Shown here in pieces: positions 1 through 6,509 of a stretch of DNA of 10,882 nucleotides. Made by a program: the position numbers and the translations under genes. Within the stretch, counting starts at the first letter, position 1; each line of letters opens with the position of its first letter. The DNA lies in NCBI GenBank assembly GCA_903952885.1, contig CAJBHE010000133.1:1-10882 (forward strand), read 5' to 3'. Origin of the DNA: an uncultured Burkholderiales bacterium (GTDB lineage Bacteria; Pseudomonadota; Gammaproteobacteria; Burkholderiales; Burkholderiaceae_C). Below the pieces are notes generated by a model. It did no database searches. It was given only the letters and a program-made list of their open reading frames with translations, and was not told where the DNA came from.

Positions 1-147
1 GGCGTGACCGAGTACAACCAGTTGCCCAAGGCCGCGCAGCATTATCTAAACCGCATTGCAGAAACCACTGGCGTGCCGATCCACATGGTGTCTACTAGCC
101 CAGACCGTGATCACACGATCTTGTTGACCCACCCCTACATCGCTTAA
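1..147 (+). CDS. purA: Adenylosuccinate synthetase, C-terminal fragment (5' end outside window)
   Basis: Reading frame 1 is open from the first base to TAA at 145-147 and encodes 48 residues. The piece resembles the end of PurA: a GVTEYNQLP-type segment, a helix containing YLNRIAE, the strand TGVPIHMVSTSPDRD, and a short tail ending HPYIA. In E. coli PurA the matching stretch reads TGVPIDIISTGPDR. PurA joins IMP and aspartate, using GTP, in the first committed step from IMP to AMP, in the cytoplasm. The catalytic and GTP-binding parts lie upstream and cannot be checked. The next gene, a purine-type phosphoribosyltransferase, starts 18 bases later on the same strand, which suits a purine operon. 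The gene is cut by the window edge; nothing suggests it is broken. Confidence 0.9.
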   Translation, partial: GVTEYNQLPKAAQHYLNRIAETTGVPIHMVSTSPDRDHTILLTHPYIA

Positions 148-165
148 TTTTTAAAGGGCCTACCT

Positions 166-690
166 ATGTTGACCGAAGACGGTAAACACCTCTACGTGTC
201 GTCCGATGAGTATCACAAACTCATCGAAAAACTCGCCATCAAGGTTCACCAATCAGGTTGGGAATTTGACACCATCCTCTGCCTAGCCCGAGGGGGCATG
301 CGACCCGGAGACATCTTGTCACGCATCTTTGATAAGCCCTTGGCCATTATGTCGACCAGCTCTTACCGCGCCGACTCCGGCACTGTGCAAGGCCACTTGG
401 ACATTGCCCGGTTCATTACCACGCCCAAAGGCGAGATTGCTGGCCGTGTATTGTTGGTGGACGACTTGGCTGACACAGGTAGCACTTTGAAGGCTGTGGT
501 GGACCAACTCAAAAACAACTTTGAAGCCATCGTCGAACTACGGACTGCTGTGATTTGGACGAAGGGTGTGTCAGCTTTTGCGCCTGACTTTTCAGTGGAC
601 TATTTGCCAACCAACCCATGGATTCACCAGCCGTTTGAGACGTATGACAAGATACGCCCAGCGGCTTTGTTGGAGAAGTGGAAGGTTTAA
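166..690 (+). CDS. Purine phosphoribosyltransferase, xanthine/guanine (Gpt-like) type
   Basis: This 174-residue protein is a type I phosphoribosyltransferase. The PRPP-binding loop is at residues 96-108 (LLVDDLADTGSTL), with the acidic pair D99-D100. The pyrophosphate loop is the ARGG stretch at 41-44. Near the C-terminus, NPWIHQPFE (150-158) resembles the DTWIEQPWD segment of E. coli XGPRT, where the tryptophan packs against the purine base. Such enzymes transfer a purine base to PRPP to give the nucleoside monophosphate, in the cytoplasm. Its place just after purA supports a purine-salvage role. The exact base (xanthine, guanine or hypoxanthine) cannot be settled from sequence, so I give no symbol. 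The ATG at 166 follows a weak AAGGG-like site and gives a length typical of the family. metC begins nine bases after its stop. Confidence 0.87.
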   Translation: MLTEDGKHLYVSSDEYHKLIEKLAIKVHQSGWEFDTILCLARGGMRPGDILSRIFDKPLAIMSTSSYRADSGTVQGHLDIARFITTPKGEIAGRVLLVDDLADTGSTLKAVVDQLKNNFEAIVELRTAVIWTKGVSAFAPDFSVDYLPTNPWIHQPFETYDKIRPAALLEKWKV

Positions 691-699
691 TATCAGTGC

Positions 700-1917
700 A
701 TGTCAAGAAGCACTGAACTCATTCACCACGCATACCTTCCCCCCGCTGAATTTGAAGCTCCCCAAGTAGGGGTGTTCAAAGCTTCGACGGTGATCTTTCC
801 CAGCTTGGCGGCCATGCGCGAGCGAGAGTGGATGGACAAGTCGTCTTATACCTACGGTTTGCACGGCACGCCCACCACCTTCACGCTCGAAGAACGCTTG
901 GCCACCTTAGAAGGTGGCACGCATTGCATCCTGACGCCCAGCGGTTTAGCAGCGATAGCTCATGTGGATTTCGCATTGCTCAAAACAGGCGATGAAGTGC
1001 TGATTCCCGACAACGCCTATGCGCCCAACAAGTCGCTGGCTGAAGGCGAGTTGGCGCAATTTGGCATCACGCATCAGGTGTATGACCCACAGGATGTGAA
1101 TGACTTGGCATCACGCATTACACCGCGTACGCGTTTGGTGTGGCTTGAAGCAGCAGGCTCGGTGACGATGGAGTTTCCAGACTTGTCAGCCTTGGTTCAG
1201 CTGTGTAAAGCGCGCGGCGTGCTGTGCGCACTCGACAACACCTGGGGTGCAGGCTTGGCCTTCAATGCTTTTGATTTGACGCCAGGGCAGGGCAAACTGG
1301 GTGTGGATTTGACCATCCATGCACTCACGAAATACCCCAGTGGCGGAGGTGATGTCTTGATGGGCAGCATCGTCACGCGCAGCGATGAATTAGCGCGAGT
1401 ATTGAAACTCACGCACATGCGATTGGGCACGGGCGTGGGCGCGAACGATGCCGAGATGGTGTTGCGCTCGCTGTCCAGCATGCCGCTGCGCTACAAAGCT
1501 CAAGACTTGGCGGCGCGCACTTTGGCTGCCTGGTGCGCCTCTCAGCCTGCGTTCAGTCAAGTTTTGCATCCTGCTTTGAGCAGTTCACCTGGTCATGCCA
1601 ATTGGCAACAACTGTGCGTCACCCCCCACGAGCCCGATGGCTTGGCTGCTGGTATTTTCAGCGTGGTGATGGATGAACGTTTCACCTCCGCGCAAGTGGA
1701 TGCGTTTTGTGATGCCTTGCAGTTGTTCAAAATTGGCTACAGCTGGGGCGGTCCCATGAGCTTGGTGATGCCCTACAACATGGCGTCTAGCCGTGTACGG
1801 TCTGCCTCGCATTTGAAGCGCGGGCGAGTGGTGCGTTTGTGCATAGGTTTAGAAGCAGCGCATGATTTGCAAGCTGATGTCTTGCAAGCTTTGCAATCCG
1901 CTCAACTGCAAAGTTGA
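700..1917 (+). CDS. metC: Cystathionine beta-lyase
   Basis: A 405-residue fold-type I PLP enzyme of the Cys/Met metabolism family. It cleaves cystathionine to homocysteine, pyruvate and ammonia, the penultimate stage of methionine synthesis, in the cytoplasm. The substrate and cofactor loop YGLHGTPTT is at residues 52-60, the glycine-bearing PLP phosphate segment SGLAA at 81-85, and the PLP-ring aspartate is D179 in ALDNTWGAG. The Schiff-base lysine is K211 in HALTKYPSGGGD. The GYSWGG stretch in the C-terminal domain is typical of cystathionine beta-lyases and helps separate it from gamma-lyases and gamma-synthases. Length matches the family. It starts nine bases after the phosphoribosyltransferase gene without a clear Shine-Dalgarno site, so translation may be coupled. 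It ends in a convergent junction facing mnmH. Other activity on related sulfur amino acids cannot be excluded. Confidence 0.92.
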   Translation: MSRSTELIHHAYLPPAEFEAPQVGVFKASTVIFPSLAAMREREWMDKSSYTYGLHGTPTTFTLEERLATLEGGTHCILTPSGLAAIAHVDFALLKTGDEVLIPDNAYAPNKSLAEGELAQFGITHQVYDPQDVNDLASRITPRTRLVWLEAAGSVTMEFPDLSALVQLCKARGVLCALDNTWGAGLAFNAFDLTPGQGKLGVDLTIHALTKYPSGGGDVLMGSIVTRSDELARVLKLTHMRLGTGVGANDAEMVLRSLSSMPLRYKAQDLAARTLAAWCASQPAFSQVLHPALSSSPGHANWQQLCVTPHEPDGLAAGIFSVVMDERFTSAQVDAFCDALQLFKIGYSWGGPMSLVMPYNMASSRVRSASHLKRGRVVRLCIGLEAAHDLQADVLQALQSAQLQS

Positions 1918-1943
1918 GCATCAGTGCAGCCTGTCGCTGCACT
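1901..1943. terminator. Two tandem hairpins at the metC/mnmH convergent junction
   Basis: Two perfect inverted repeats stand side by side. The first has arms CTCAAC (1901-1906) and GTTGAG (1913-1918) with a six-base loop and spans the metC stop codon. The second has arms AGTGCAGC (1923-1930) and GCTGCACT (1936-1943) with a five-base loop and ends seven bases from the mnmH stop. A run of six T on the plus strand occurs at 1961-1966, about 17 bases after the second stem, which is too far for a standard intrinsic terminator. I infer a 3'-end or bidirectional termination role for the two convergent transcripts. The hairpins are seen directly; the function is not. Confidence 0.45.
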
Positions 1944-1950
1944 CGCTGAG

Positions 1951-3033
1951 TTAACCCTGATTTTTTACCAGTAACTTTGCCAGCTTGCGCAAACTGTCGG
2001 GGTGTCGGTTCTCAGCCACACACGCCATGGCTTGGCCGGTTTGTGTGAAATTGCGCACCATCGACGAGGCATAGGTCGGGTCGTAATGCAGCACCAACAA
2101 GTCGCGCACCACATTCTCAATGTGACCTGTGGCCACTTGTACTTTCCAGGCATCCACCACCGACTTGCCACGAATGGCCACCAGCGCATCTAAGCGGTTG
2201 CAAAAGGCGTCTGGGTCGTGCACAAAAAATTGATAGTCTTCCATCAGCAAAGCCACCCGTTCCTCGAGGCTGAGCTGCAACTCAAAACACGGGCTGTCAC
2301 GCATGGCCAACATCAGCGATTCAGGAATGGACAGATTACCCACCTTGCGGCTTTCAGACTCAACAAACACAGGACGCGTCGCGTCAAAGCTGCGCAGGGC
2401 TTGCCATACCAGCGTGTCGAAGCGTTTTTGACTGGGCTGTGGCTGTCCAGGAATATGGCCCAGCACCGAGCTGCGATGACAGGCGAGGTCCTCAAGGTCG
2501 AGCACCTGCGCGCCTTCATCAGCCAGCGCATAAAGCAAACGTGTTTTGCCTGAGCCTGTGGGGCCAGAGATGACTTTGAATTGCAACGGAGCCACGCGCT
2601 TGGGTATGTCTTCGACCATGGCTGCGCGAAACGCTTTGTACCCGCCTTCAATCAAGTTCACCTTGAAGCCGATTTGCCCCAGCACCATGGACAACGCGCC
2701 ACTGCGTTTGCCGCCACGCCAGCAATAAATGAGAGGTAGCCAATTTTTGGGCAGGTCCAGCACTTCACGTTGGATGTGGCGTGCAATGTTGGCAGCCACC
2801 ATGGCCGCGCCATGCTTTTGCGCTTCAAACGCATTGACCTGTTTATACATAGTGCCCACGGCAATGCGTTCTTCGTTGTTGAGAGAAGGCCAGTTGACAG
2901 CGTGAGGTAAGTGGTCGAGTGTGTATTCGTCTTCGCTGCGCGCGTCAATGACGGTACTGAAACCGCCAGGTGTGCCCAGGGGAATGGCCATGCGGGCCAA
3001 GGCGTCATGCGCCGAGATAAAGGTAACGCTCAC
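1951..3033 (-). CDS. mnmH: tRNA 2-selenouridine synthase (rhodanese plus P-loop protein)
   Basis: This 360-residue protein has the two-domain layout of MnmH (SelU, YbbB). The N-terminal rhodanese domain (about 1-140) includes IDARSEDEY and the active-site loop YCWRGGKRSG, with Cys104 as likely catalytic residue. The second domain opens with a Walker A motif GPTGSGKT at 157-164. MnmH replaces sulfur with selenium in 2-thiouridine at the wobble base of tRNAs for Lys, Glu and Gln, using selenophosphate, with a geranylated intermediate; without selenophosphate it can leave the geranylated form. The start is GTG (3033-3031), three bases after the tesA stop, giving MSVTFIS and a normal length. The two genes are probably cotranscribed. 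No selD is present in this window, so selenium use cannot be judged from here. Confidence 0.93.
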   Translation of the reverse strand: MSVTFISAHDALARMAIPLGTPGGFSTVIDARSEDEYTLDHLPHAVNWPSLNNEERIAVGTMYKQVNAFEAQKHGAAMVAANIARHIQREVLDLPKNWLPLIYCWRGGKRSGALSMVLGQIGFKVNLIEGGYKAFRAAMVEDIPKRVAPLQFKVISGPTGSGKTRLLYALADEGAQVLDLEDLACHRSSVLGHIPGQPQPSQKRFDTLVWQALRSFDATRPVFVESESRKVGNLSIPESLMLAMRDSPCFELQLSLEERVALLMEDYQFFVHDPDAFCNRLDALVAIRGKSVVDAWKVQVATGHIENVVRDLLVLHYDPTYASSMVRNFTQTGQAMACVAENRHPDSLRKLAKLLVKNQG

Positions 3034-3036
3034 GGT

Positions 3037-3822
3037 TTATAAATTCTTCTTTATTTCGGGCCATACGTTGGTCAACATGCGCGGGTGCGCTTCTGCTTTA
3101 GGGTGAATGCGATCGGGTTGAAACAGCGTGGCTGCTTCGGGGACATCAGCCACCCCTTTGAGAAAAAACGGAACCAAGCCAGTGCGGTACTTCTTAGCAA
3201 GGTTAGCAAACATTACTGAGAACTTGGCGCTGTAATCTGGCCCATAGTTGGGCGGTATTTGCATGCCCACCAGCACCACGCGTGCGTTGACGGCGCGGCA
3301 GGCTTGAATCATGGCTTCTAGGTTGTTTTGGGTGCTGTCGAGGTCGAGGCCACGCAGCGCATCGTTCCCGCCGAGCTCAATCACCACTTGCACGGGGCGC
3401 ACTTGGTCCAACATGGCGGGCAGGCGAGAGCGACCTCCCGCTGTGGTGTCGCCGCTGATGCTGGCATTCACCACGCGCAGATCGGACCGTTCGGTTTGCA
3501 GTTTGTCGGCCAGCAAGGCCACCCAGCCCTTGCCACGAGGGATGCCGTACTCGGCGCTGAGGGAGTCACCCAATACCAAGATGGTGGCAGCGGGCACTGT
3601 GCCCGGCGCGGGAGCCGAGCCGGGCGGTGGGACGTTGTTTTGTGGTGGCTGGCCACGGCGACGGTGCGGGCCGGTGGAGGTGATTTCGCCCTCCATGCCT
3701 TGGCCGGTCGATGTGATGATGCTTTGTTGGGCCGATGCTTCCCTAAGGCCTAAAGTCCCTAGCAAGGTGGCGCCCAGTGCGCCCAAGTTAAAGTTGCGTC
3801 TTAATAAACCATTGCGCCTCAT
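3037..3822 (-). CDS. tesA: GDSL/SGNH hydrolase, TesA-like arylesterase/thioesterase, exported
   Basis: From ATG 3822 the protein has 261 residues. All SGNH blocks are visible: GDSLS at 85-89 with nucleophile S87, the block II glycine G124 in SISGDT, GGND at 151-154, and DRIH at 237-240 with the D237/H240 pair. Such enzymes hydrolyse acyl or aryl esters and acyl thioesters in the periplasm. The N-terminus looks like a Tat signal: LRRNFNL at 7-13, a short hydrophobic stretch, then an arginine just before a probable ASA cleavage site near residue 31. Residues 33-78 are a low-complexity proline-, glycine- and threonine-rich linker not found in E. coli TesA. I chose this start because GAAGG lies seven bases upstream and the signal peptide begins here; the frame stays open to 4071 but would then run deep into ybbA. 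mnmH follows three bases after the stop. Confidence 0.88.
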   Translation of the reverse strand: MRRNGLLRRNFNLGALGATLLGTLGLREASAQQSIITSTGQGMEGEITSTGPHRRRGQPPQNNVPPPGSAPAPGTVPAATILVLGDSLSAEYGIPRGKGWVALLADKLQTERSDLRVVNASISGDTTAGGRSRLPAMLDQVRPVQVVIELGGNDALRGLDLDSTQNNLEAMIQACRAVNARVVLVGMQIPPNYGPDYSAKFSVMFANLAKKYRTGLVPFFLKGVADVPEAATLFQPDRIHPKAEAHPRMLTNVWPEIKKNL

Positions 3823-3868
3823 GTCCACGCCTTCATTTGTAAAATCATCCTCGTCAAATCCGCCTTTG

Positions 3869-4525
3869 ATGGTCGTCTCGCATTTGTCGAAATCGGTCCA
3901 AGACGCCAGCGGGTCACTGCACATTCTCCGCGATATCGACTTCCAGCTTGCGCCCCAGCAATCCATGGCCATCGTCGGCGCTTCGGGTTCGGGCAAAAGC
4001 ACTTTGCTGTCCATCATGGCGGGGCTAGACACACCCACGCAGGGCACGGTGTGGCTGGACGGCGTGGACATGTTTGCATTGAACGAAGACGCGCGCGCCG
4101 CAGTCCGCGCCCGTCAATTGGGCTTTGTCTTTCAAAGCTTTCAACTCTTGGGCAATATGACCGCGCTGGAAAATGTCATGCTGCCCCTGGAGTTGGCTGG
4201 CCTTCCCAACCCCCGTGTAGCGGCCAAAGACATGCTGGTGCGCGTGGGCTTGGGCGAGCGTTTGGGCCACTACCCCAAAGTGCTGTCGGGCGGCGAACAA
4301 CAACGCGTGGCCTTGGCACGCGCCTTTGTGGTCAAGCCCGCTTTATTGCTGGCCGACGAGCCCACAGGCAGCCTAGACCACGCCAGCGGCGAGCGCATCA
4401 TGGACTTGATGTTTGAGTTGAACAAAGAGTTGGGCACCACGCTGGTGTTGGTGACGCATGATTTGAAGCTGGCAGCAAGGTGCGATCAGGCCATCACGAT
4501 TGAGGCGGGTCAGGTCAAGGGATAA
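3869..4525 (+). CDS. ybbA: ABC transporter ATP-binding protein, YbbA type (LolD/MacB-like family)
   Basis: From ATG 3869 this is a 218-residue ABC ATPase. Motifs in order: Walker A GASGSGKS (37-44), Q-loop Gln89, signature LSGGEQ (139-144), Walker B ending LADE (161-164) with catalytic E164, D-loop SLD (168-170) and H-loop His197. HLSKSV near the start, QLGFVFQSFQLL, and THDLKLAARCD match E. coli YbbA closely. The family usually pairs with a large FtsX-like permease and is grouped with LolD/MacB ATPases; the YbbAP substrate is not firmly known. Divergent pairing with tesA also matches E. coli. No permease follows: rlmB starts nine bases after the stop. The start is uncertain. An in-frame ATG at 3821 would add 16 serine-rich residues and overlap the tesA start; neither site has a clear Shine-Dalgarno. 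A TAAAAT at 3840-3845 could be a -10 box for the shorter form. Confidence 0.86.
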   Translation: MVVSHLSKSVQDASGSLHILRDIDFQLAPQQSMAIVGASGSGKSTLLSIMAGLDTPTQGTVWLDGVDMFALNEDARAAVRARQLGFVFQSFQLLGNMTALENVMLPLELAGLPNPRVAAKDMLVRVGLGERLGHYPKVLSGGEQQRVALARAFVVKPALLLADEPTGSLDHASGERIMDLMFELNKELGTTLVLVTHDLKLAARCDQAITIEAGQVKG

Positions 4526-4534
4526 TCAGGGCAT

Positions 4535-5284
4535 ATGTCTTCAGCCCCTAAAGTTCTCTTCGGCTTTCACGCCGTTGGCGTGCGCGTTAAAACAGCGCCG
4601 CAATCCGTCATCGAAATCTACTTCGACCCCACACGCCGCGATGCGCGCATGCGTCAATTTGTGGATCGTGCCACCGAAGCAGGCATTCGTTTGATTGAGG
4701 CTGATGGCCCTCGTCTGGCCAAGCTCTCAGGCGGCCATGGCCACCAAGGTGTGGCTGCGCGTGTGAGTGAAATCAAGATGGTTCACTCGTTGGACGAGTT
4801 GCTTGAAGGCATCGAAAAAATCGAGTCCCCTTTGATCTTGGTGCTTGACGGTGTGACCGATCCGCACAACCTCGGCGCGTGTTTGCGTGTGGCTGATGGT
4901 GCCGGTGCGCATGCGGTGATCGCGCCGAAAGACCACGCGGTAGGCATCAACGCCACAGTGGCTAAGGTGGCCAGCGGCGCGGCTGAAACGGTCCCATATT
5001 TCATGGTGACCAACTTGGCACGTACCTTGAACGAGCTCAAAGAACGCAACATTTGGATCATTGGCACCAGTGACGATGCGCCCAAGACCTTGTATCAAGT
5101 TGATCTGAAAGGTCCTACCGCTTTGGTGTTGGGTGCTGAAGGTGACGGCATGCGTCAGCTCACGCGCAAGACGTGTGACGAGCTCATCAGCATTCCCATG
5201 TGTGGTGGGGTCGAGAGCTTGAACGTGTCGGTGGCCAGTGGCGTGTGTTTGTATGAGGCACGTCGCCAGAGGACGGTTGCTTAG
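4535..5284 (+). CDS. rlmB: 23S rRNA (guanosine-2'-O)-methyltransferase RlmB
   Basis: A 249-residue SPOUT-class methyltransferase of the TrmH/SpoU family. The N-terminal substrate-binding domain (about 1-78) includes FGFHAVGVRVK and the HQGVAARV segment at 70-77. The knotted catalytic domain carries motif 1 DPHNLGACLR (109-118) with N112 and R118, motif 2 VLGAEGDGM (198-206) with E202, and motif 3 with SLNVSVASG (228-236) including N230. The match to E. coli RlmB, which methylates G2251 in the 23S rRNA P-loop using S-adenosylmethionine, is close through these motifs and their linkers (for example NLARTLNELKERNIWIIGT). Length is normal. It starts nine bases after ybbA and may be cotranscribed with it. 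It converges on the chromate-transporter genes. Confidence 0.93.
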   Translation: MSSAPKVLFGFHAVGVRVKTAPQSVIEIYFDPTRRDARMRQFVDRATEAGIRLIEADGPRLAKLSGGHGHQGVAARVSEIKMVHSLDELLEGIEKIESPLILVLDGVTDPHNLGACLRVADGAGAHAVIAPKDHAVGINATVAKVASGAAETVPYFMVTNLARTLNELKERNIWIIGTSDDAPKTLYQVDLKGPTALVLGAEGDGMRQLTRKTCDELISIPMCGGVESLNVSVASGVCLYEARRQRTVA

Positions 5285-5289
5285 TTTTT

Positions 5290-5318
5290 GCTGGGCTCGC
5301 TTCGGCCTGCGTTTTTTT
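5290..5318 (+). terminator. Possible intrinsic terminator after rlmB
   Basis: Five bases after the rlmB stop there is a weak imperfect stem (GC then GGC on the left at 5290-5296, GCC then GC on the right at 5305-5310, with a small internal mismatch) followed by seven T at 5312-5318. The T run overlaps the stop codon of the converging gene. The stem is short, so this is only a candidate terminator for plus-strand transcription. Confidence 0.35.
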
Positions 5319-5913
5319 AGATCCAGCCTAGGGCACCTAACAGCGCGCCGATGGCTAGTAGCACCAACATGTGTGTTTTGGTTTTCCACACGATCAGCGT
5401 CGTGGCAGCAGCGACCAGCCACATGGGCCAATCTCTTGCGGGGTTGTCGTGACTACCGGTCAGTAACCAGCCGGTGGCAATGAGCAGAGCGACCACGATG
5501 GGGGCCATGCCCGCTTTGAAGGCTTTGACGGCCAACATCTCCCGGTTGCGTTGCGCCCATTGCGTGGCAAAGAAGGTGAGGGTGCAAGAGGGAATCAGCA
5601 TGCCAGCCATGGTGATGATCACGCCGCTCAGCGCCAAGCTCACGGCGGGCCAACCCGCGGCCAAGCCGCCGCCCGTATTGAGCCCCACATTCCAACCCAT
5701 CAAAGCGACAAACAAGACATTAGGACCGGGTGCACCTTGCGCGATGGCGATGGACGAGGTGAACTGTGTTTCGGTCAACCAATGGGTTTCGTCCACCAAG
5801 TAGCGGTGAATATCGGGTGCGGTGGTGATTGCACCGCCCACGGACAAGAGCGACAGAGAGATGAAGTGCAAAAACAGCATGCCCCAATCGACCAAGGTGA
5901 GTGTGATGCTCAT
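5317..5913 (-). CDS. Chromate transporter family protein, half-size, second of a pair
   Basis: From ATG 5913 the product is a 198-residue membrane protein of the CHR (chromate ion transporter) family. Visible family marks are the LLSVGGAI stretch near residues 22-29, HWLTETQF at 44-51, and IAQGAPGPNVLF at 57-68, the conserved PGPN region. Several hydrophobic segments follow, and the tail is very hydrophobic, ending in ALLGALGWI. Half-size CHR proteins usually come as tandem pairs that work together in antiparallel orientation. The start overlaps the stop of the upstream half by four bases (ATGA), a strong sign of translational coupling, and it is the reason for choosing this start over a frame open to 6045. 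The family is named for chromate export, but many members have no proven chromate role, so I give no symbol. Confidence 0.85.
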   Translation of the reverse strand: MSITLTLVDWGMLFLHFISLSLLSVGGAITTAPDIHRYLVDETHWLTETQFTSSIAIAQGAPGPNVLFVALMGWNVGLNTGGGLAAGWPAVSLALSGVIITMAGMLIPSCTLTFFATQWAQRNREMLAVKAFKAGMAPIVVALLIATGWLLTGSHDNPARDWPMWLVAAATTLIVWKTKTHMLVLLAIGALLGALGWI

Positions 5914-6509
5914 GCGCCGTCTCGCTGTTTGATGCAATGCGCTGCCCACACGCCGGCCAATGGGCCAAGGCTTAACAAGACCCAACCCAATGGCAAGCGC
6001 AACAAGCCGATGGCTATGAAGGTGAGGCAGCCAATTACCAAGCAAGTCAGGCGTCCCATGGGATTGTTTTTCAAGGCAATGATCAATTTGATGCCCACTG
6101 CAGCAATCAGACCTGCCGCCACAGCACCGAGGCCGCGCAACATGCCTTGTGCAACCGGTGTTTCAGCAAAGCCAGCCACAGCTGCAGCTAACACAAGCAC
6201 CAAGGCGCAAGGCGCTAGCAACAAACCAGCGAGTGCAGACAGAGCGCCCATCAATCCAAAATGTCGACCACCCAACATCAGTCCAAGGTTGACCACATTG
6301 GGGCCAGGCAGGATTTGTGCAACGGCCCAGTCTTCGACAAACTGTTCTTGCGTGAGCCATTTTTTCTCTTCCACCAGCACGCGTTGCACCACAGTTAACA
6401 CACCGCCAAAGCCTTGGAGGGCAAGCCAAGTAAAAGAAACAAATAAATCAGCTTTGCTCTGGGGGCTGTTGAGGCCTTTGCTGTGCGGCACCGCTTGAGG
6501 CTCACTCAT
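5910..6509 (-). CDS. Chromate transporter family protein, half-size, first of a pair
   Basis: A 199-residue membrane protein from ATG 6509. After a polar N-terminus (about 20 residues) come the CHR marks: LQGFGGVLTV (31-40), WLTQEQFVEDWAVAQ (51-65) and LPGPNVVNLG (67-76), followed by several hydrophobic spans. It is the partner of the next half-size gene, with which it shares an ATGA overlap. Its start codon lies inside the last codons of pgi, an eight-base overlap, so the pair is probably translated from the pgi transcript. An ATG at 6518 would add three residues; neither has a clear ribosome binding site. Transport of chromate is a family-level annotation; the true substrate is unknown. The arrangement with pgi says little about substrate. 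Confidence 0.85.
   Translation of the reverse strand: MSEPQAVPHSKGLNSPQSKADLFVSFTWLALQGFGGVLTVVQRVLVEEKKWLTQEQFVEDWAVAQILPGPNVVNLGLMLGGRHFGLMGALSALAGLLLAPCALVLVLAAAVAGFAETPVAQGMLRGLGAVAAGLIAAVGIKLIIALKNNPMGRLTCLVIGCLTFIAIGLLRLPLGWVLLSLGPLAGVWAAHCIKQRDGA

Noticed and set aside
3311..3868. Upstream extension of the ybbA frame
   Set aside because: Most of it is antisense to tesA and has no ABC-like sequence. Only the ATG at 3821 remains a serious alternative start.
3823..4071. Upstream extension of the tesA frame
   Set aside because: It would run through the Walker A region of ybbA on the other strand, and the start at 3822 has a good GAAGG site and a signal peptide right after it.
4727..5431. 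Open frame of 234 codons on the minus strand opposite rlmB
   Set aside because: The product is rich in His, Thr and Arg and shows no family motif; rlmB on the plus strand has all SPOUT motifs.
5914..6045. Longer version of the second chromate-transporter gene
   Set aside because: The extra N-terminal residues lie inside the first gene in another frame and are not CHR-like; the ATGA overlap marks the real start.
5551..6498. Long open frame of 315 codons on the plus strand opposite the chromate-transporter genes
   Set aside because: Its product is rich in Gln, His, Pro, Thr and Arg with no recognisable domain, while the minus strand encodes two clear CHR-family proteins with overlapping start and stop. 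It is an antisense by-product.
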